Assembly: GCA_040954595.2 (NCBI GenBank)
Contig: CM082577.2
Span: 2,046,001 to 2,110,000 of the forward strand
Reading direction: 5' to 3'
Source of the DNA: Balanoglossus misakiensis
Taxonomy: Eukaryota; Hemichordata
Length of the DNA stretch: 64,000 nucleotides
Of the stretch, positions 39,301-49,561 are shown in pieces (position 1 is the stretch's first letter; each line of letters opens with the position of its first letter). Made by a program: the position numbers and the translations under genes. The notes beneath the pieces are model-generated. The model ran no database searches. It had not been told where the DNA came from and worked only from the letters and a program-made list of their open reading frames with translations.

Positions 39301-39774
39301 CATGGGGTTAAAAGTAGTCTGAAAAATGGTGGTTTACCCAACTTTCATTTATGCATAACTGGGCCCACCCATTATCAGCCCAGTGTTAACTAATTGGAAA
39401 AGAACACTTGACATGTACTGTACATGTGATTGAGTATGCGAAGTGAGGCGCTTTGATGAATCAACCCACGCATAAACTCCCATGGGTAGGCATGTCTTTA
39501 GAGTTTAAATGAAAGATTTGAGAAAAATGTGTATGTTAGATATTTATCGTAATCTTGTCATTGCTTTACAGTAACTAGAGTGCGATCACAAGGTTCTGTC
39601 CGGGTCACGTTCAACGTAGTCACCAGGGACATGAAGAAGCTTGGCTACGACGTCGTTCCCTCCACTTTGGCCATTCCGAGTACTGCGACAACTGCAGCAA
39701 TGGCGTCTAACCCCAAACCCGGAGCTGCAGCTGCTGCAGTGCCCACGGCAAATGTACCCGCAGGCACCAACTAG
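20218..39774 (+). CDS. B9D1: B9 domain-containing protein 1 (ciliary transition zone)
   Basis: Seven coding exons: 20218-20274, 20862-20933, 21325-21436, 21628-21724, 22147-22209, 23454-23521 and 39572-39774. All boundaries are GT/AG and in phase, giving 223 residues (human about 204). B9D1 is a C2-like B9-domain subunit of the MKS/tectonic complex at the ciliary transition zone, working with B9D2 and MKS1. Recognisable conserved stretches are [64 protein letters not shown] and [25 protein letters not shown]. The C-terminal ~35 residues are Ala/Pro/Thr-rich and unlike the vertebrate tail. The ATG has good context (AAAATGG). Intron 6 is 16,050 bp against at most 1.3 kb for the others. Possible AATAAA signals lie at 40426-40431 and about 40522. 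The gene is divergent from FDXR across a 369-bp gap. Confidence 0.95.
20465..20511. repeat. Two-copy tandem repeat with X-box-like cores in B9D1 intron 1
   Basis: The unit AGACGCTGTAGTAACCTAGCTACCC (25 bp) is followed directly by a shorter copy, AGACGCCGTAACTTAGCTACCC, then a 14-C run. The core GTAACC-T-AGCTAC (20475-20487) differs by one base from the RFX X-box form GTNRCC-N-RGYAAC. RFX factors are known regulators of ciliary genes such as B9D1, so a degenerate X-box is possible. Only the repeat itself is certain. Confidence 0.4.
20509..20522. repeat. Poly-C tract (14 C)
   Basis: Run of 14 C in B9D1 intron 1, abutting the tandem repeat. Confidence 0.85.
27941..28002 (+). mobile_element. piggyBac-like MITE, copy 2 (internally deleted)
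   Basis: Starts TTAACCCTCTCACCCCTA and ends AGTGATGGGGTTAG, so the termini are recognisable but the middle is short (about 62 bp in all). TTAA is intact on the left and mutated to TTAG on the right. It retains the GGTCCAAA interior motif in diverged form. Confidence 0.55.
30781..30850 (-). mobile_element. piggyBac-like MITE, copy 3 (partial, reversed)
   Basis: The order CACCCCCATTCC...TATAGAGGTCCA...TTTACCACAGAAA.CAATGG.ATTGG matches the reverse complement of copy 1 across most of its interior. The outer AACCC ends are degraded, so the limits are approximate. Confidence 0.5.
33351..33385. repeat. (CA)n microsatellite
   Basis: About 17 CA units with one interruption, in B9D1 intron 6. Simple repeat. 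Confidence 0.9.
35561..35685. repeat. (TG)n / TATG-rich simple-repeat region
   Basis: Interrupted TG runs (35561-35570, about 35606-35616 and 35642-35683) mixed with TATATA and two TACATGTA palindromes. An apparent 65-codon frame here is low-complexity and not a gene. Confidence 0.75.
36390..36475 (+). mobile_element. piggyBac-like MITE, copy 4
   Basis: AACCCTTTCACCACCATGG starts at 36394; the interior has CTCATTGTTTTCTATTGTAC and TTGGACCT; the right end GGGAGGGGGGTTG closes at about 36474. Same order and spacing as copy 1, with diverged ends and no clear TTAA pair. Lies in B9D1 intron 6. Confidence 0.7.
38045..38108. repeat. Short tandem duplication
   Basis: GGAAGGAAATGAAAAATTGATTAT-type unit (38045-38068) recurs at 38085-38108 with one base change, separated by 16 bp. 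Intronic, with no other feature. Confidence 0.75.
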
Positions 39775-39881
39775 TGACACTTTAATACTTCAGCATTGAT
39801 TGCAACTGTGCGTTGCAGCAGACTATGCCATGAATGTACTGATTGCACCTGTCCACACCTTTCCACCCCTGTGCTTTAAAG

Positions 39882-39976
39882 TTTAACCCTTTGACTACCA
39901 TGGTTCTGTCCAAACCCATTGTTTTCTATGGTGAGGTTGAACCACTAAAGAGGGAACTGGGGGTGAAAGGGTTAAG
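39882..39976 (+). mobile_element. piggyBac-like MITE, copy 5 (best preserved ends)
   Basis: TTAACCCTTTGACTACCATGG on the left and GGGGTGAAAGGGTTAA on the right, giving intact TTAA at both ends. The interior CCATTGTTTTCTATGG is identical to copy 1. It starts about 110 bp after the B9D1 stop codon, so it is probably within the 3' UTR. Its termini define the family best. Confidence 0.8.
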
Positions 39977-40277
39977 TGCTACACCAAACCTTAATATTTT
40001 GCAGTACACAGAACAGTGGACAATCTCACGCGGTGTGTTTAAACACTGTTTGCATTACTCTCATTGCAAAGCACACATTTTTGCCTGGTGTTTGCAATTT
40101 GAATATGCAAAATGTGGGGTTTGATCACACAGGCCTCAGAAATTAAAACTTAAAATATTTGAATCTGCAGTACTCTTCTGTCTTAATTATCGCTACAAAT
40201 TACGCAAACTTCTGGTGCTCTGAGCAGTGTGTACGTCGGTTACATTCATGGCTCCCTTGTTGCGGTGTGTGTAATAC

Positions 40278-40345
40278 CTCCATCCTTCTCTTGTTCCATC
40301 TGTACTTGCCAACCATCACCCTGGAGTGAATGAACTCGGGGTGAT
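40278..40345 (-). other. Exon-like segment on the minus strand, unidentified
   Basis: A 68-nt segment between an excellent acceptor (ATGTTTCTTCCAG) and a donor (GTATTA). It is open for 22 full codons after two leading bases. The peptide begins HPEFIHSRVMVGKYR and continues WNKRRME, with mixed composition and strong third-position C/G (CAC CCC GAG TTC ... AAG TAC AGA TGG AAC AAG). It lies antisense to the presumed B9D1 3' UTR. I could not identify the family or any partner exon, and the plus-strand frame is also open. It may be an exon of a minus-strand gene, an exon remnant, or chance. Confidence 0.35.
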
Positions 40346-41847
40346 CTGGAAGAAACATTCAGATGGAGAGGTACATTATGCTGGATCCGCTATTTGGTGC
40401 CTTGTGGAAACATTTAATGTATTTTAATAAATTACAGAATGAACACCCTTAGAAGACTGATTTGAGTAAGGGTCCAAATCAAACAAAGATGCAAGTAGCA
40501 AAATAACATTTTTGTTGTACAATAAAATCTCTCTAAATGCTCCTTTTTTCATGTAAATAGGTTTTTAATGTAAGTCACATTTGTAATTTTAAAAAAATAT
40601 GTTTTAGGTGTTTCAGTTCATGTTTTTTCCCAATACTGAAAGTGAGAATGTGTTACATATGTGTGAATCAAGACGTACTATGAATCCCAGGATTATTTGT
40701 TGGTTCATTTGTTCTGTCGGTTCTTGTACCAGACACATGTCAAGGTATATAAACTTTACGCTCATTCTTGAAGGCTGCATGCGTTTGGATTAAAAGTGCA
40801 GAGACATCAGGATTAATCTCCTGAATGGAATGAAGCCGAATTATACGCAGGGTCCAATATTTATTTTGTTGGGCAAACTCCTCAATCACAGCTGACGGTG
40901 TGAGCAAATGGCAATGCTGTTCAGAACGGTTTTCCCCTTGCATCCTCCTGCCCAGACTGTATCCAAGGTTGACCCGAGCACATCTGATGTGACCTCTCTC
41001 ACCGGGAGATCTGCAAGGCCGATCTGGCCTTGGAAATCGCCTGGCAACGTCTGTTGCTGCTCCGAATTCACTGACATGTCATTGATGTGATCTGTTCTGC
41101 TTCGTTTGTTTCGGAGTAAAGCCAGCGTGAAAGAATTATGTCAGTGATATTTGCTTTCCGTTAGAGTGTTGCGTTAACGCATTTTATTTTATTCATGTAT
41201 GTATAGGTAATCAAGTACTTCAAAATTAATTTGACAGAAGAGATTGAATCTGCACGCATACTAGGAAATATGTCAATTACGACTTCCATGCCATCGTATT
41301 ATTCATAAGCACGGGCGTCTGTAATCTGTCAGTGTGAATTGTTATATTAGTATAAACATGGGCTCTCTGTGCATTACTGGTATCTAAAATTAATTGGACT
41401 ATTAAATGACCTTGCATTAAACTGACAGCTCTGTTTGCGATCATGAGTCCACCTTGTAGCATGCAAATAGCTTATTTGCTGGTCATGAAAATCCTCACAC
41501 CTTGTATGCATGGACACCTCCCTGTCAATTCCAATATGCGAGACTTATTTATACTTTTAAATATTTCAGTTCCATTTCAATTATTAAAGTGTAGTTTATG
41601 TAGAATTCAAACACTTTTTGAATGCTTGTATCTGAATTTATTGTAATTTTTTTTATTGTACATCTGTGTGCCAACTTTCTATTCTTGGCCTTGTGCATCC
41701 CAGTTCCGTAATTATTCTGGATGTACACATTCGTGTTTTTAATGCTGCAAAAACAGTAATCTTTTGTTTAATTATTCGCTTTTCTGCATTCAGTCTTTAA
41801 GAATATTAACTATGTGATTGTACGATATAGGATAAACAACTTCTATC

Positions 41848-41858
41848 GGGGGGGGGGG
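41848..41858. repeat. Poly-G tract (11 G)
   Basis: Run of 11 G in non-coding DNA. Confidence 0.8.
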
Positions 41859-44281
41859 TTATGAAGTGAGAAGAATTTATGACTTGTAATTATTTATTAA
41901 TTTCTTGCCAAGATAAGTTCAGTCTAATCATAAAAAACACCTGATTTGAAATGAAGAAGTGAACATGTTTTGTACAGTCGGCACATTTGGTGCGAGGATA
42001 ATTTGATAGAGATGAGAATTAGATCAAGTAAAGTGTATATTTTACATCACTGTCTAGCAAGCTTTAATGATGGAAATGTGAACATGTTACATACCGCTAC
42101 TTTCATCAGACACATTCATCACTTGCGTTCACACATCAGATGACGAAATCCACCTGCGGCTTGTTTGAGTCGACACCTGATGGTATTAGTTTGAAGAATG
42201 AGAATTTTATCATGCCTGGATAGAACACGCATGCTTTTAAACAGATTTGAAGACTGAAAATAACTGCACCCGAATCTCTGCAGTGCTGGGCCCAGTGGTG
42301 AGTACCGAGCTCTAGTCATCAAAGCCATCTACAGTGTTTACGAGGCCATTCAGAATAAGAGAGAATGGCAATTCCTGGCGAAAGGCAATCAACCCTGAAC
42401 TTTAGATTGACTCAATCTCAGCAGGAAAGTTTACCTAGTCAATAAAATTAAGACCCCTTTGCATTTCTTCGTCGGCGATGTGCGAAATGACGTATACAAA
42501 TTAGACGAATTCTAATCTAAGCACAATGCTGACTGCGGGCCACTTCGTATGCAGTCTGAATAGGCTCTGTGTAAACGCGTCTGAGCGCGCTGAAAAGATA
42601 ATTTGAGGGTTGCGCACTGGCCTGATCTTAATTTGATTGGACGCAACAGCGCGCCTTTTGCTTTGCCCAGACGCTGAAAGAAGTGTTAGCATAGCATAGC
42701 ACGCCCATCAAATCAACCTTTGGTCTCCGAGATCATCACCTTGAAAAGAGTTCAGCAGACAATGTGCAGATGAATGAAAAGTTCTGGAAATAAAGAGAGT
42801 TGAATCTCTGTTTCTGACCAGACAAAATCGATGAAACTTTAATGAGCCTGCTACGTGCGCAGATCAAATGCAGCCGTGAAAGTAATAGGCTGGGCATTAA
42901 CTGATGCATACTTTGAACCGTTCTTCGAGACAGACGTTGATTTAGTAATGGAATCGCTCTTTATTGCCTGTCGGCTTACCGTGTGTCGCTCAGTCTCTTT
43001 AGTAGTGGTTCAAGATTATTTTGTAATTCTCCTTTTCCCCCGATTTTTTACTTGGATCTGGTAAATAAGCTCACTTTGGGTGATAATTATTGTTGAACCT
43101 TGATTTGATGTCGTGTTGAAACCACCACAAATTCGCCCGCTCTTTCTTCGCCCTCTCCGCGACTACTGTCAACAGACAAGAACTGTCTCCAGGCACAAGA
43201 AATTACCCATAAGCTTAGCTTGGGAAGTCAATCAATCGACAGTATGTAGCTTCTGTCACTCAGGTGTCGTTTTTGAATCTCTCACTCACCACAGACCTGT
43301 TATCTAATTAACCGGTGTCCTGAAAACACATTGATCATTTTATATGCAAATGACGGAGCATCTGCCTGTATTATAATATTGGACCCAAATGAGGTCAAGG
43401 GATGGGGAGCTCTGTTTGCCAGGTAACGTAATAGTTCTCGCAACTTTCTCTGTCGACATTTAAAAACAGCAACATTAATTCGAAGCCCCCGGTCTTATCC
43501 CGTGGACTTCGACGGGGAAGTCTGTGTTTACGTGTCAGTCATTTGCCATCCCTTTAAACGATTTCATCCAATAGATCAATTTGTTGTCAGGGTAATCTGA
43601 TAAAAGCATGTTCCTTAAGTGCTTATCAAGGTCTGGCTTCTGGGAGATGGTAATCTTCACGCCGGCCAGGACCGTTCGCAGGAGTGCGAATCGCTTTTTG
43701 CAGCCTTTAATATTTCTCTCTGAGACAGCGTTCATTTCATTGTTTCGTGATGGGCAGCGTGTTTTGTGTGTGAGAGAGAAATGGTCAACGTGTGCTGCCG
43801 ACGGTGAACATCCGACAACTCCGCATCTCCGCCGCGCGATCCTGAAATTGAATCCCAAAGGACACAAGATCAATCCTTGATGAATCCGTCAATTTGCTGA
43901 TATGTCTTCTATCGCCTTAATGGTGTCAACCGGTTTATGACATCAATAGAAGTCGTCACATCCAATCATAATCCGTGTTCTCGGTGCACCTTCGGAAATG
44001 AAATTGCCAACGACAAGGCTTTTACTGAATGTTCTTATCGTGTATGTTAAATCGTATTGTGTATCACCGCAACCATGCCAGTGTACAGAGACTGTGTAAG
44101 CTTGTGTCTACCAGAAATGCAAATGTGTCTTGATGAGGGATGACCCCTTATTACATCCGACGTTTAGAAAAAAAACATGTATCACATAGGCCTAAGGAGT
44201 CTGTGTGTGTGTGTTTGTGCGTGTGTGCGTGCGTGCCTACATGTATATGTATGTATGCACGCAGCAGCAAGAGAATTATGT

Positions 44282-44293
44282 GGGGGGGGGGGG
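44282..44293. repeat. Poly-G tract (12 G)
   Basis: Run of 12 G, about 80 bp after a GTGTGT/GTGCGT-rich stretch (about 44200-44240). Confidence 0.8.
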
Positions 44294-45048
44294 AACCTGA
44301 AACGATGTCACGTACTTTATTACTAATTTGCTAGCGGTTTAGGGAGCTTTCTTTCTCGTCTGCATTTGTTGAAATATGTAAGCTCAGTTGATGTGCGGCA
44401 CGAGAGGGCATTTGTTTTCATTTGCGACGCCGAGTACCAGGGGATAAACAAAACCAAAGATTGATGTATGAGATGTATACGTTCATAATGTGCATAAGTG
44501 ACTGATCGAGTGAGTTTTATTACACATGTACGATGCTATGCCAGAAAATGACTGCGCGAATTCATCGAACATTTTAAAATAAAATAAAAAAACTGAAGGA
44601 GATATATCCGTCTATATTACAGTACTCGATTCGACGTGACCTGATGCATTTGAAGATCCCTAGAGGAAAGGCAAATTGGATTGGCAGCATGGACTGAGAA
44701 GAGAAATGTTTTATTTATAGGCCATTGAGTTTTATGAAAACAGATGTCTCGCAGATAGATGTAATGTGAGTGCGAATAATCCTCTTTTTGTTATAAGTGA
44801 CACTGTGAAAGTACCCGACATTCATGCGAAATTGAGCTGAATAGGTAAAGCACGGAACAGAAGCAAAAATGGACCAGTATAGTGTCTGGAACAGTAATTA
44901 CAGTCGGTCAATGTGTAGTCGACAGTTCGGAAGTTCATGGTTGCAGTTAAATATGTTTTTGTAATTTAACGTTGGCAGGTTCTGAAGAAAACACATTTGT
45001 GCATAGTGCAAAGTGAACTTGGCATCCTGTTGGTTTTTATCACTACAG

Positions 45049-45116
45049 GTCACGATCTACAGGATCCTCGTCACGTCAGAATGAGAGTCGAACGGATGCA
45101 ACTCGGGGACCGAAAG
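45049..45116 (+). other. Exon-like segment on the plus strand, unidentified
   Basis: A 68-nt segment flanked by a good acceptor (GGTTTTTATCACTACAG) and a consensus donor (AAAG|GTAGGT). It is open in two frames, one Ser/Arg-rich, the other beginning HDLQDPRHVRMRVER. Both splice signals are better than expected by chance, but no partner exon or family was recognised. It could belong to a long non-coding RNA or to a 5' UTR. Confidence 0.3.
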
Positions 45117-46351
45117 GTAGGTCCCCCAAAACTTATAATGGCTAGATAGTAAACGTTTTACTGATTCTCTTTGAGTTGTCGTTTACTACTGTGGCGTTCA
45201 TCACGTCCTGTTATAAGCACTTGGTAATGCCCTCACAGATTTCAGAATAGGCTTGGCGGTCATTTGAAATCTAAACCTCCGCCAGTTTAAGAGTCATACT
45301 TTCCGCTATTTGAAAAAGGTACAATTTCCCCGACAAAGTTTCATTCGGATTTTCAAAGTAAGATAAGAATTTAAACTTTTTATTTCGAGGTCCACAGAAT
45401 GCGTCAATATTTTTTATGTACAATATATACAAGCACAGGCGTACGCTTTGGAGCGCGAAATGTACATTTATGCAAATTCCGCCTCATCTTACAGTCATAT
45501 GTAAAACGAGCAAAGAAACCCTGACGTGTTTATTAATAATCGGACGCCTCGGGAAAAAACATCCAAACGTCAAAATGAAATTTAAAAACACATCAATCTT
45601 CTTGAATAGTAGTCTACAAAATACAGTCTATAATTAATGCCCTTTAATTAAATTGTGTTCCTATGCTTCTCAACTTATGTGGCTACCACGCTGCGAAATG
45701 AAAATGAAAATTGCGAAAACAGAATGTTTCAGTCTCGCACCATGTCATTTTATCGAATATTATGTGACAAATACAGTATTTATGACTTCTTTCAAACTGT
45801 TGTTTCATAACTACGATGTGTGGTGTGTATTTTTGTTCAATTCATTGAATAGAAAACCAAACAAGGAGAGACAAAATAATTCACTCCATGTTTAAAGTTC
45901 GTATTTTGAATCACTGAAGTTACATGGATAAAGTTATAATTTAGTGAGAATTTGGCCACGTTGTTGTGCTGGAGCACGTTGAATTGCCGCCCTTTGTAAC
46001 ACTTCATATGAAAATGAATCTATCGGATTAATTACGGCACATGCCTGGCCTTTCTTGCCAAGAATCCACAAGTCGTGAATAGATCTCCGACATGTACGAT
46101 TCGGGGTGTTTCATCAATCAGAACGTCTCGCAGTGATTGTCACGCGCAGAGAAGTCGGTCCATGTCTCTGCATTTTACGATCGACAGCCTTCCGTGATCT
46201 TAGTAAACATCGTCGCCATAAATGAATATTTACATGCTCTAGTAGCATACATACCACGCAGGCAATAAACAAAGCAAACACACAGAGGTCGACATCTAAT
46301 CAAATCGACGAAAGGAAGATATTTGGACTTCTCTTATGCAAATCCAAGAAG

Positions 46352-46359
46352 TGACGTCA
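46352..46359. promoter_or_regulatory. Palindromic CRE next to a POU octamer
   Basis: Perfect TGACGTCA 9 bp after an ATGCAAAT octamer (46336-46343), downstream of the GPCR 3' end. The pairing of a CRE and an octamer looks enhancer-like; function is inferred. Confidence 0.35.
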
Positions 46360-46920
46360 GGTGTTTCGTAACCTGAAGTTCCTCTGTTTATCAAACATTA
46401 TTGTGTAAAGCGTAAAATTCGTATTGCGTATTACATGTGTATGATTTTGTCTAGATATTTAAATAATGCTTTAAATTTGTTTTATTTTTCTTGGTTTACC
46501 TGTTTAACCGTTGTGCGTTTGCTTTTTGAGCATTTTATGAGTTTACACTTCATTTTCAGGATTTTACCAACTTATAATCTAGCGTGGGTTTCTTTTGGTG
46601 GGTTTCAAGGTAAACATTTTATATAAAAACATCTTCCAAACAATTGACACGGACAAAAATATATTGAAAGGTTAAAAGATAAAGTTGATTTGTGTATCGT
46701 AAACACGACGTTATCTTGTTCATCCCATTGTAGAGGCTTTCTTAAAATCTGAAATATAGCTGCATGTTAACATAAAAGACGAAAGTGGTACACTATACAA
46801 CTTTCGAAGGCTAATACTCTTTAAATTATTCAATATGGTAATATTATATTTAAAAATGAGTTGATATACAAATCTTTTCCTAGTCTGGTTTGCACTGAAA
46901 AAGTACAAAGTTATCTCGAC

Positions 46921-48039
46921 TCACGACCGTCGCGGCGGTTGACCGGTGCCCGTTTTCTGGAGAGCCGTGGTCTGCGTGTTGGCATCGTCGCGTCCGCCCG
47001 ACCGCGAGTTGCCGGAGTTCTTGTTGAGTTTGGTGTCGGCGTCCAGGTCTGACTCGCGCACGCGCCTGCACGTCATGGCCTTGTAGAAGCACTTGCGGAA
47101 GTTGTCGCTCATGAAGGAGTAGATGACAGGGTTGACGCTGCTGTTCACGTAGCTGAGCGACAGCGTAAAGTAGAAGCCGATGACGAAGCCCTTGTCCGGG
47201 ATCCAGTCATACGGCATCGTCAACGAGTACATCTGGATGGCGTAGAACGGAGTCCAGCACGTCACGAAGACGAAGATCACCGTCAGCACCATCCGCGCCA
47301 CCTTCTTGGTCGGCGTCTTAGTGTTCGACGCTCCGAGGGGCGCCACTCCCGTGTATAGGCGCCGGATCATCAGCAGGTAGCAGGCGGTGATGATGAACAC
47401 GGGCAGGACCAGCCCGAACACGAACATGTATATGTAGAAGACCTTCTGGAGGTCCTGGTAGGGCCAGGACAGCGTGCACACCGTGCTCTCGAGACTCTCA
47501 ATCCTCACCGTCCGCGCGTACAGCCAAAGAGGCATCACCGTCAGACCCGACGCAAACCAAATCGAGACGTTGACGACGGTGGCGACTCGGACCGTTCGAA
47601 TCTTCATGCTCCGGATCGGGTGCACGATCGCCAGGTAGCGATCGATGGCCATGGCCGTGAGGCAGTAAATACCTGTCGTCTGGTTCAACGTGTCGACGGC
47701 CATCACCAATTTGCACCACACGTAGCCGAACGGCCAGTGCCGGCTGGCGGTCAACACGGATATGAACGGCATGTTGATCATGAAGAAGAGATCCGCCAGG
47801 GCCAGACTCAGGATGTAGATGTTGGCCACCGTTTTCATCTTCGAGTGCTTCAAAATGACAAATATCACCAGACTGTTGCCGATGATACCGAACAGGCAAT
47901 TGCACGCGAAGACCGCCGGCATGACGATGAGGATCGGACCGTAATCTGGATACGGGTTAAAGGAGCCATTCCCTTGGTCAGGCGCCATGGTCGTCACGGT
48001 AGCCATGGTCGATACCTCTGCGGGAGTCACGTTGGTCAT
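46921..48039 (-). CDS. Intronless peptide GPCR, somatostatin/allatostatin-C receptor type
   Basis: Rhodopsin-family receptor of 372 residues in one exon. The frame is open further upstream, but M1 is the first in-frame ATG (48039). The extracellular N-terminus has N-glycosylation sites at N3 and N24. Seven membrane segments are visible at roughly 36-63, 72-96, 110-131, 152-174, 200-225, 249-271 and 285-308. Landmarks: LALAD (D83, TM2), C109-C188 disulphide pair, D116 in TM3 (the acidic residue that binds a basic ligand residue in somatostatin and opioid receptors), DRY 133-135 followed by LAIVHPIR, CWTP 261-264, and YVNSSVNPVIYSF at 297-309. SDNFRKCF and two cysteines (317, 324) suit palmitoylation. 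The tail is hydrophilic and Ser/Gly-rich. It should bind a neuropeptide and signal through Gi/o. The exact subtype (somatostatin, allatostatin-C or another related class) is not settled. Possible AATAAA at 46491. The GC-rich ORF stands out from AT-rich surroundings. Confidence 0.92.
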   Translation of the reverse strand: MTNVTPAEVSTMATVTTMAPDQGNGSFNPYPDYGPILIVMPAVFACNCLFGIIGNSLVIFVILKHSKMKTVANIYILSLALADLFFMINMPFISVLTASRHWPFGYVWCKLVMAVDTLNQTTGIYCLTAMAIDRYLAIVHPIRSMKIRTVRVATVVNVSIWFASGLTVMPLWLYARTVRIESLESTVCTLSWPYQDLQKVFYIYMFVFGLVLPVFIITACYLLMIRRLYTGVAPLGASNTKTPTKKVARMVLTVIFVFVTCWTPFYAIQMYSLTMPYDWIPDKGFVIGFYFTLSLSYVNSSVNPVIYSFMSDNFRKCFYKAMTCRRVRESDLDADTKLNKNSGNSRSGGRDDANTQTTALQKTGTGQPPRRS

Positions 48040-48324
48040 TGTATCCGATCGTGGTGGGTGAAGGTAAACTTTTCGACCGTTGCGTTTTATCTTTGGTAAC
48101 ACGTACAAACTAAACGCCGAGTGAGTTATGACTTTGGTTAACACATCGCTGCTGGCCGAAACTTAAATCAGTCGTTCGTTCGTTCTGCTCACGTTCGTAA
48201 CCCACAACGCAAAGTCTGCGATGTCTAAACGATGGATGCGGACAGTTTTCTTCGGGGCGAGTAGGTCTCCAAACTCCTCGAACGTGTCCGCCGAGCAAAT
48301 GCAGAAAAACCGACGCACCTGCAA

Positions 48325-48331
48325 TTATATA
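48325..48331 (-). promoter_or_regulatory. Candidate TATA box of the GPCR gene
   Basis: TATATAA on the minus strand, about 290 bp upstream of the GPCR start codon. It would give a leader of roughly 250 nt if unspliced. No other core element is evident. Confidence 0.3.
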
Positions 48332-49561
48332 GAGGCTATCATTAGTCACATGGGAGAGAGCAAGGAGATTGCATGTCATGCGCAGTAGGTAAAATATTGA
48401 AGTTCATATTAGCATAATTGATGTTAACATTATCTCAGTGTGTATCCGAACAGCAAACTACCCATACCCAGTCAGTTACCGAGACTCGTTTGCTGTTCCG
48501 ATCCGGGGGTGTACACTTGTGTCATTCATTGTCATTTCATTTGTACCAACTGGAAGGCCCCCGGATAAAAACGCACCGGCTTTCGGAAAGAACCGATGTG
48601 TGTATCAGGCAGCCGTAAAACACTCATACTCGTCGACAATATCGCCATGCAGTTATGTGTTGAAATATGGCTACCACGACGCCTTGTCTATGCGTGAAGA
48701 TTGTCTGATAGTTAAATTGAATGGATGGCGTGACTTTTGGGCATGCAGCGCAAATGGCCCTGACTCAAACTTATGTTCTCTTGAATTCTGCGTGTCACAT
48801 AATAGTGAAAGGCGCGAAGAAATAGGTTGCCGTTAATAAGGTCCCCAACCGAGCACAACAACCACCTGTTTTATTTCCATTACTGAAACGCAGAATGTCA
48901 CCGCGAACTAACGGGGCTGGCCAGAGCGTGTAGGAGCGACAAATGTATTCGCCCACACAATTTTTCTCGCTTTTTAGTATTGTCAGACGACCGTTCGTTC
49001 TTCACGGGTACACATTAATCACCGAGAAAGCCGCCTGTTTTCCCTCCGTAATTGAAATGCATGGAGATAGTGGGAGAGGCGTTTTGTGCAGATTAACGCG
49101 CGTCTGTCCCTGTCCACCTTAATCCAGCGTGAGCGATCAACTCTGTCAGGCGTCTCTCTCTCCAAGGCGCGGGCGAAAGCCAATGTCACCGCTTTTATTT
49201 CAGCGGCAGACACCTCGCTCCAGGGTCTATGATTCAGCATACTTGTGAGCAATCGAAAAGCAAAAGGGTTGAGCAAATCAGACAACTTTCGGTTTCAAGC
49301 TCGTCGTTGTGGCAGACTCGTGGGGTTACTTAATAGCTTTCATTTTTCACAATCGGATTCTTCACGCCCAACGCTTTTCAAAATCTACAGCGCCAGCAAT
49401 AAGAACGTGACATCGTTTAATTCGACCGTCGTAATTAATACCATGGCTAATGCTAATGAAATCCCAAGATACATGTCCTTCAATGGTGAAATTAATTTAA
49501 TCACTAAACGGACGCTGGTAATAACTTCAGCCAATATATCTGCGGGTCAAGCAGATCAGAC

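Larger units (their letters stand above)
23522..39571 (+). other. Giant intron 6 of B9D1 (16 kb)
   Basis: Runs from donor GTAAGT at 23522 to the acceptor ending TTGCTTTACAG at 39571. No nested gene is supported; open stretches are short and lack family features. It holds three MITE copies, most of the TACATGTA palindromes, eight ATGCAAAT/ATTTGCAT octamers between 26.8 and 34.7 kb, (CA)n and (TG)n microsatellites and a small tandem duplication. The octamers suggest embedded enhancers, but this is inference. Confidence 0.75.
39775..46920. other. Intergenic region between B9D1 and the GPCR (convergent)
   Basis: Should include both 3' UTRs. Candidate AATAAA sites are at 40426 (plus) and 46491 (minus). 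It contains a MITE, two exon-like segments (40278-40345 minus, 45049-45116 plus), five ATGCAAAT octamers, a CRE at 46352-46359, and poly-G runs at 41848-41858 and 44282-44293. No complete gene is supported. Confidence 0.6.

Noticed and set aside
40886-41090. Open frames on both strands with an acceptor-like CCTGCCCAG on the plus strand
   Set aside because: No donor partner or family, and B9D1 already ends in frame at 39774, so an alternative last exon is not needed.
47620-48099. A 159-codon plus-strand frame antisense to the GPCR
   Set aside because: It is a shadow of the GC-rich receptor ORF; composition is rich in His/Arg/Asp as expected from an antisense reading.
48040-48144. A longer N-terminus for the GPCR starting at 48144
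   Set aside because: The codon there is GTG; the first ATG in frame is at 48039, and the upstream residues do not look like a receptor N-terminus.
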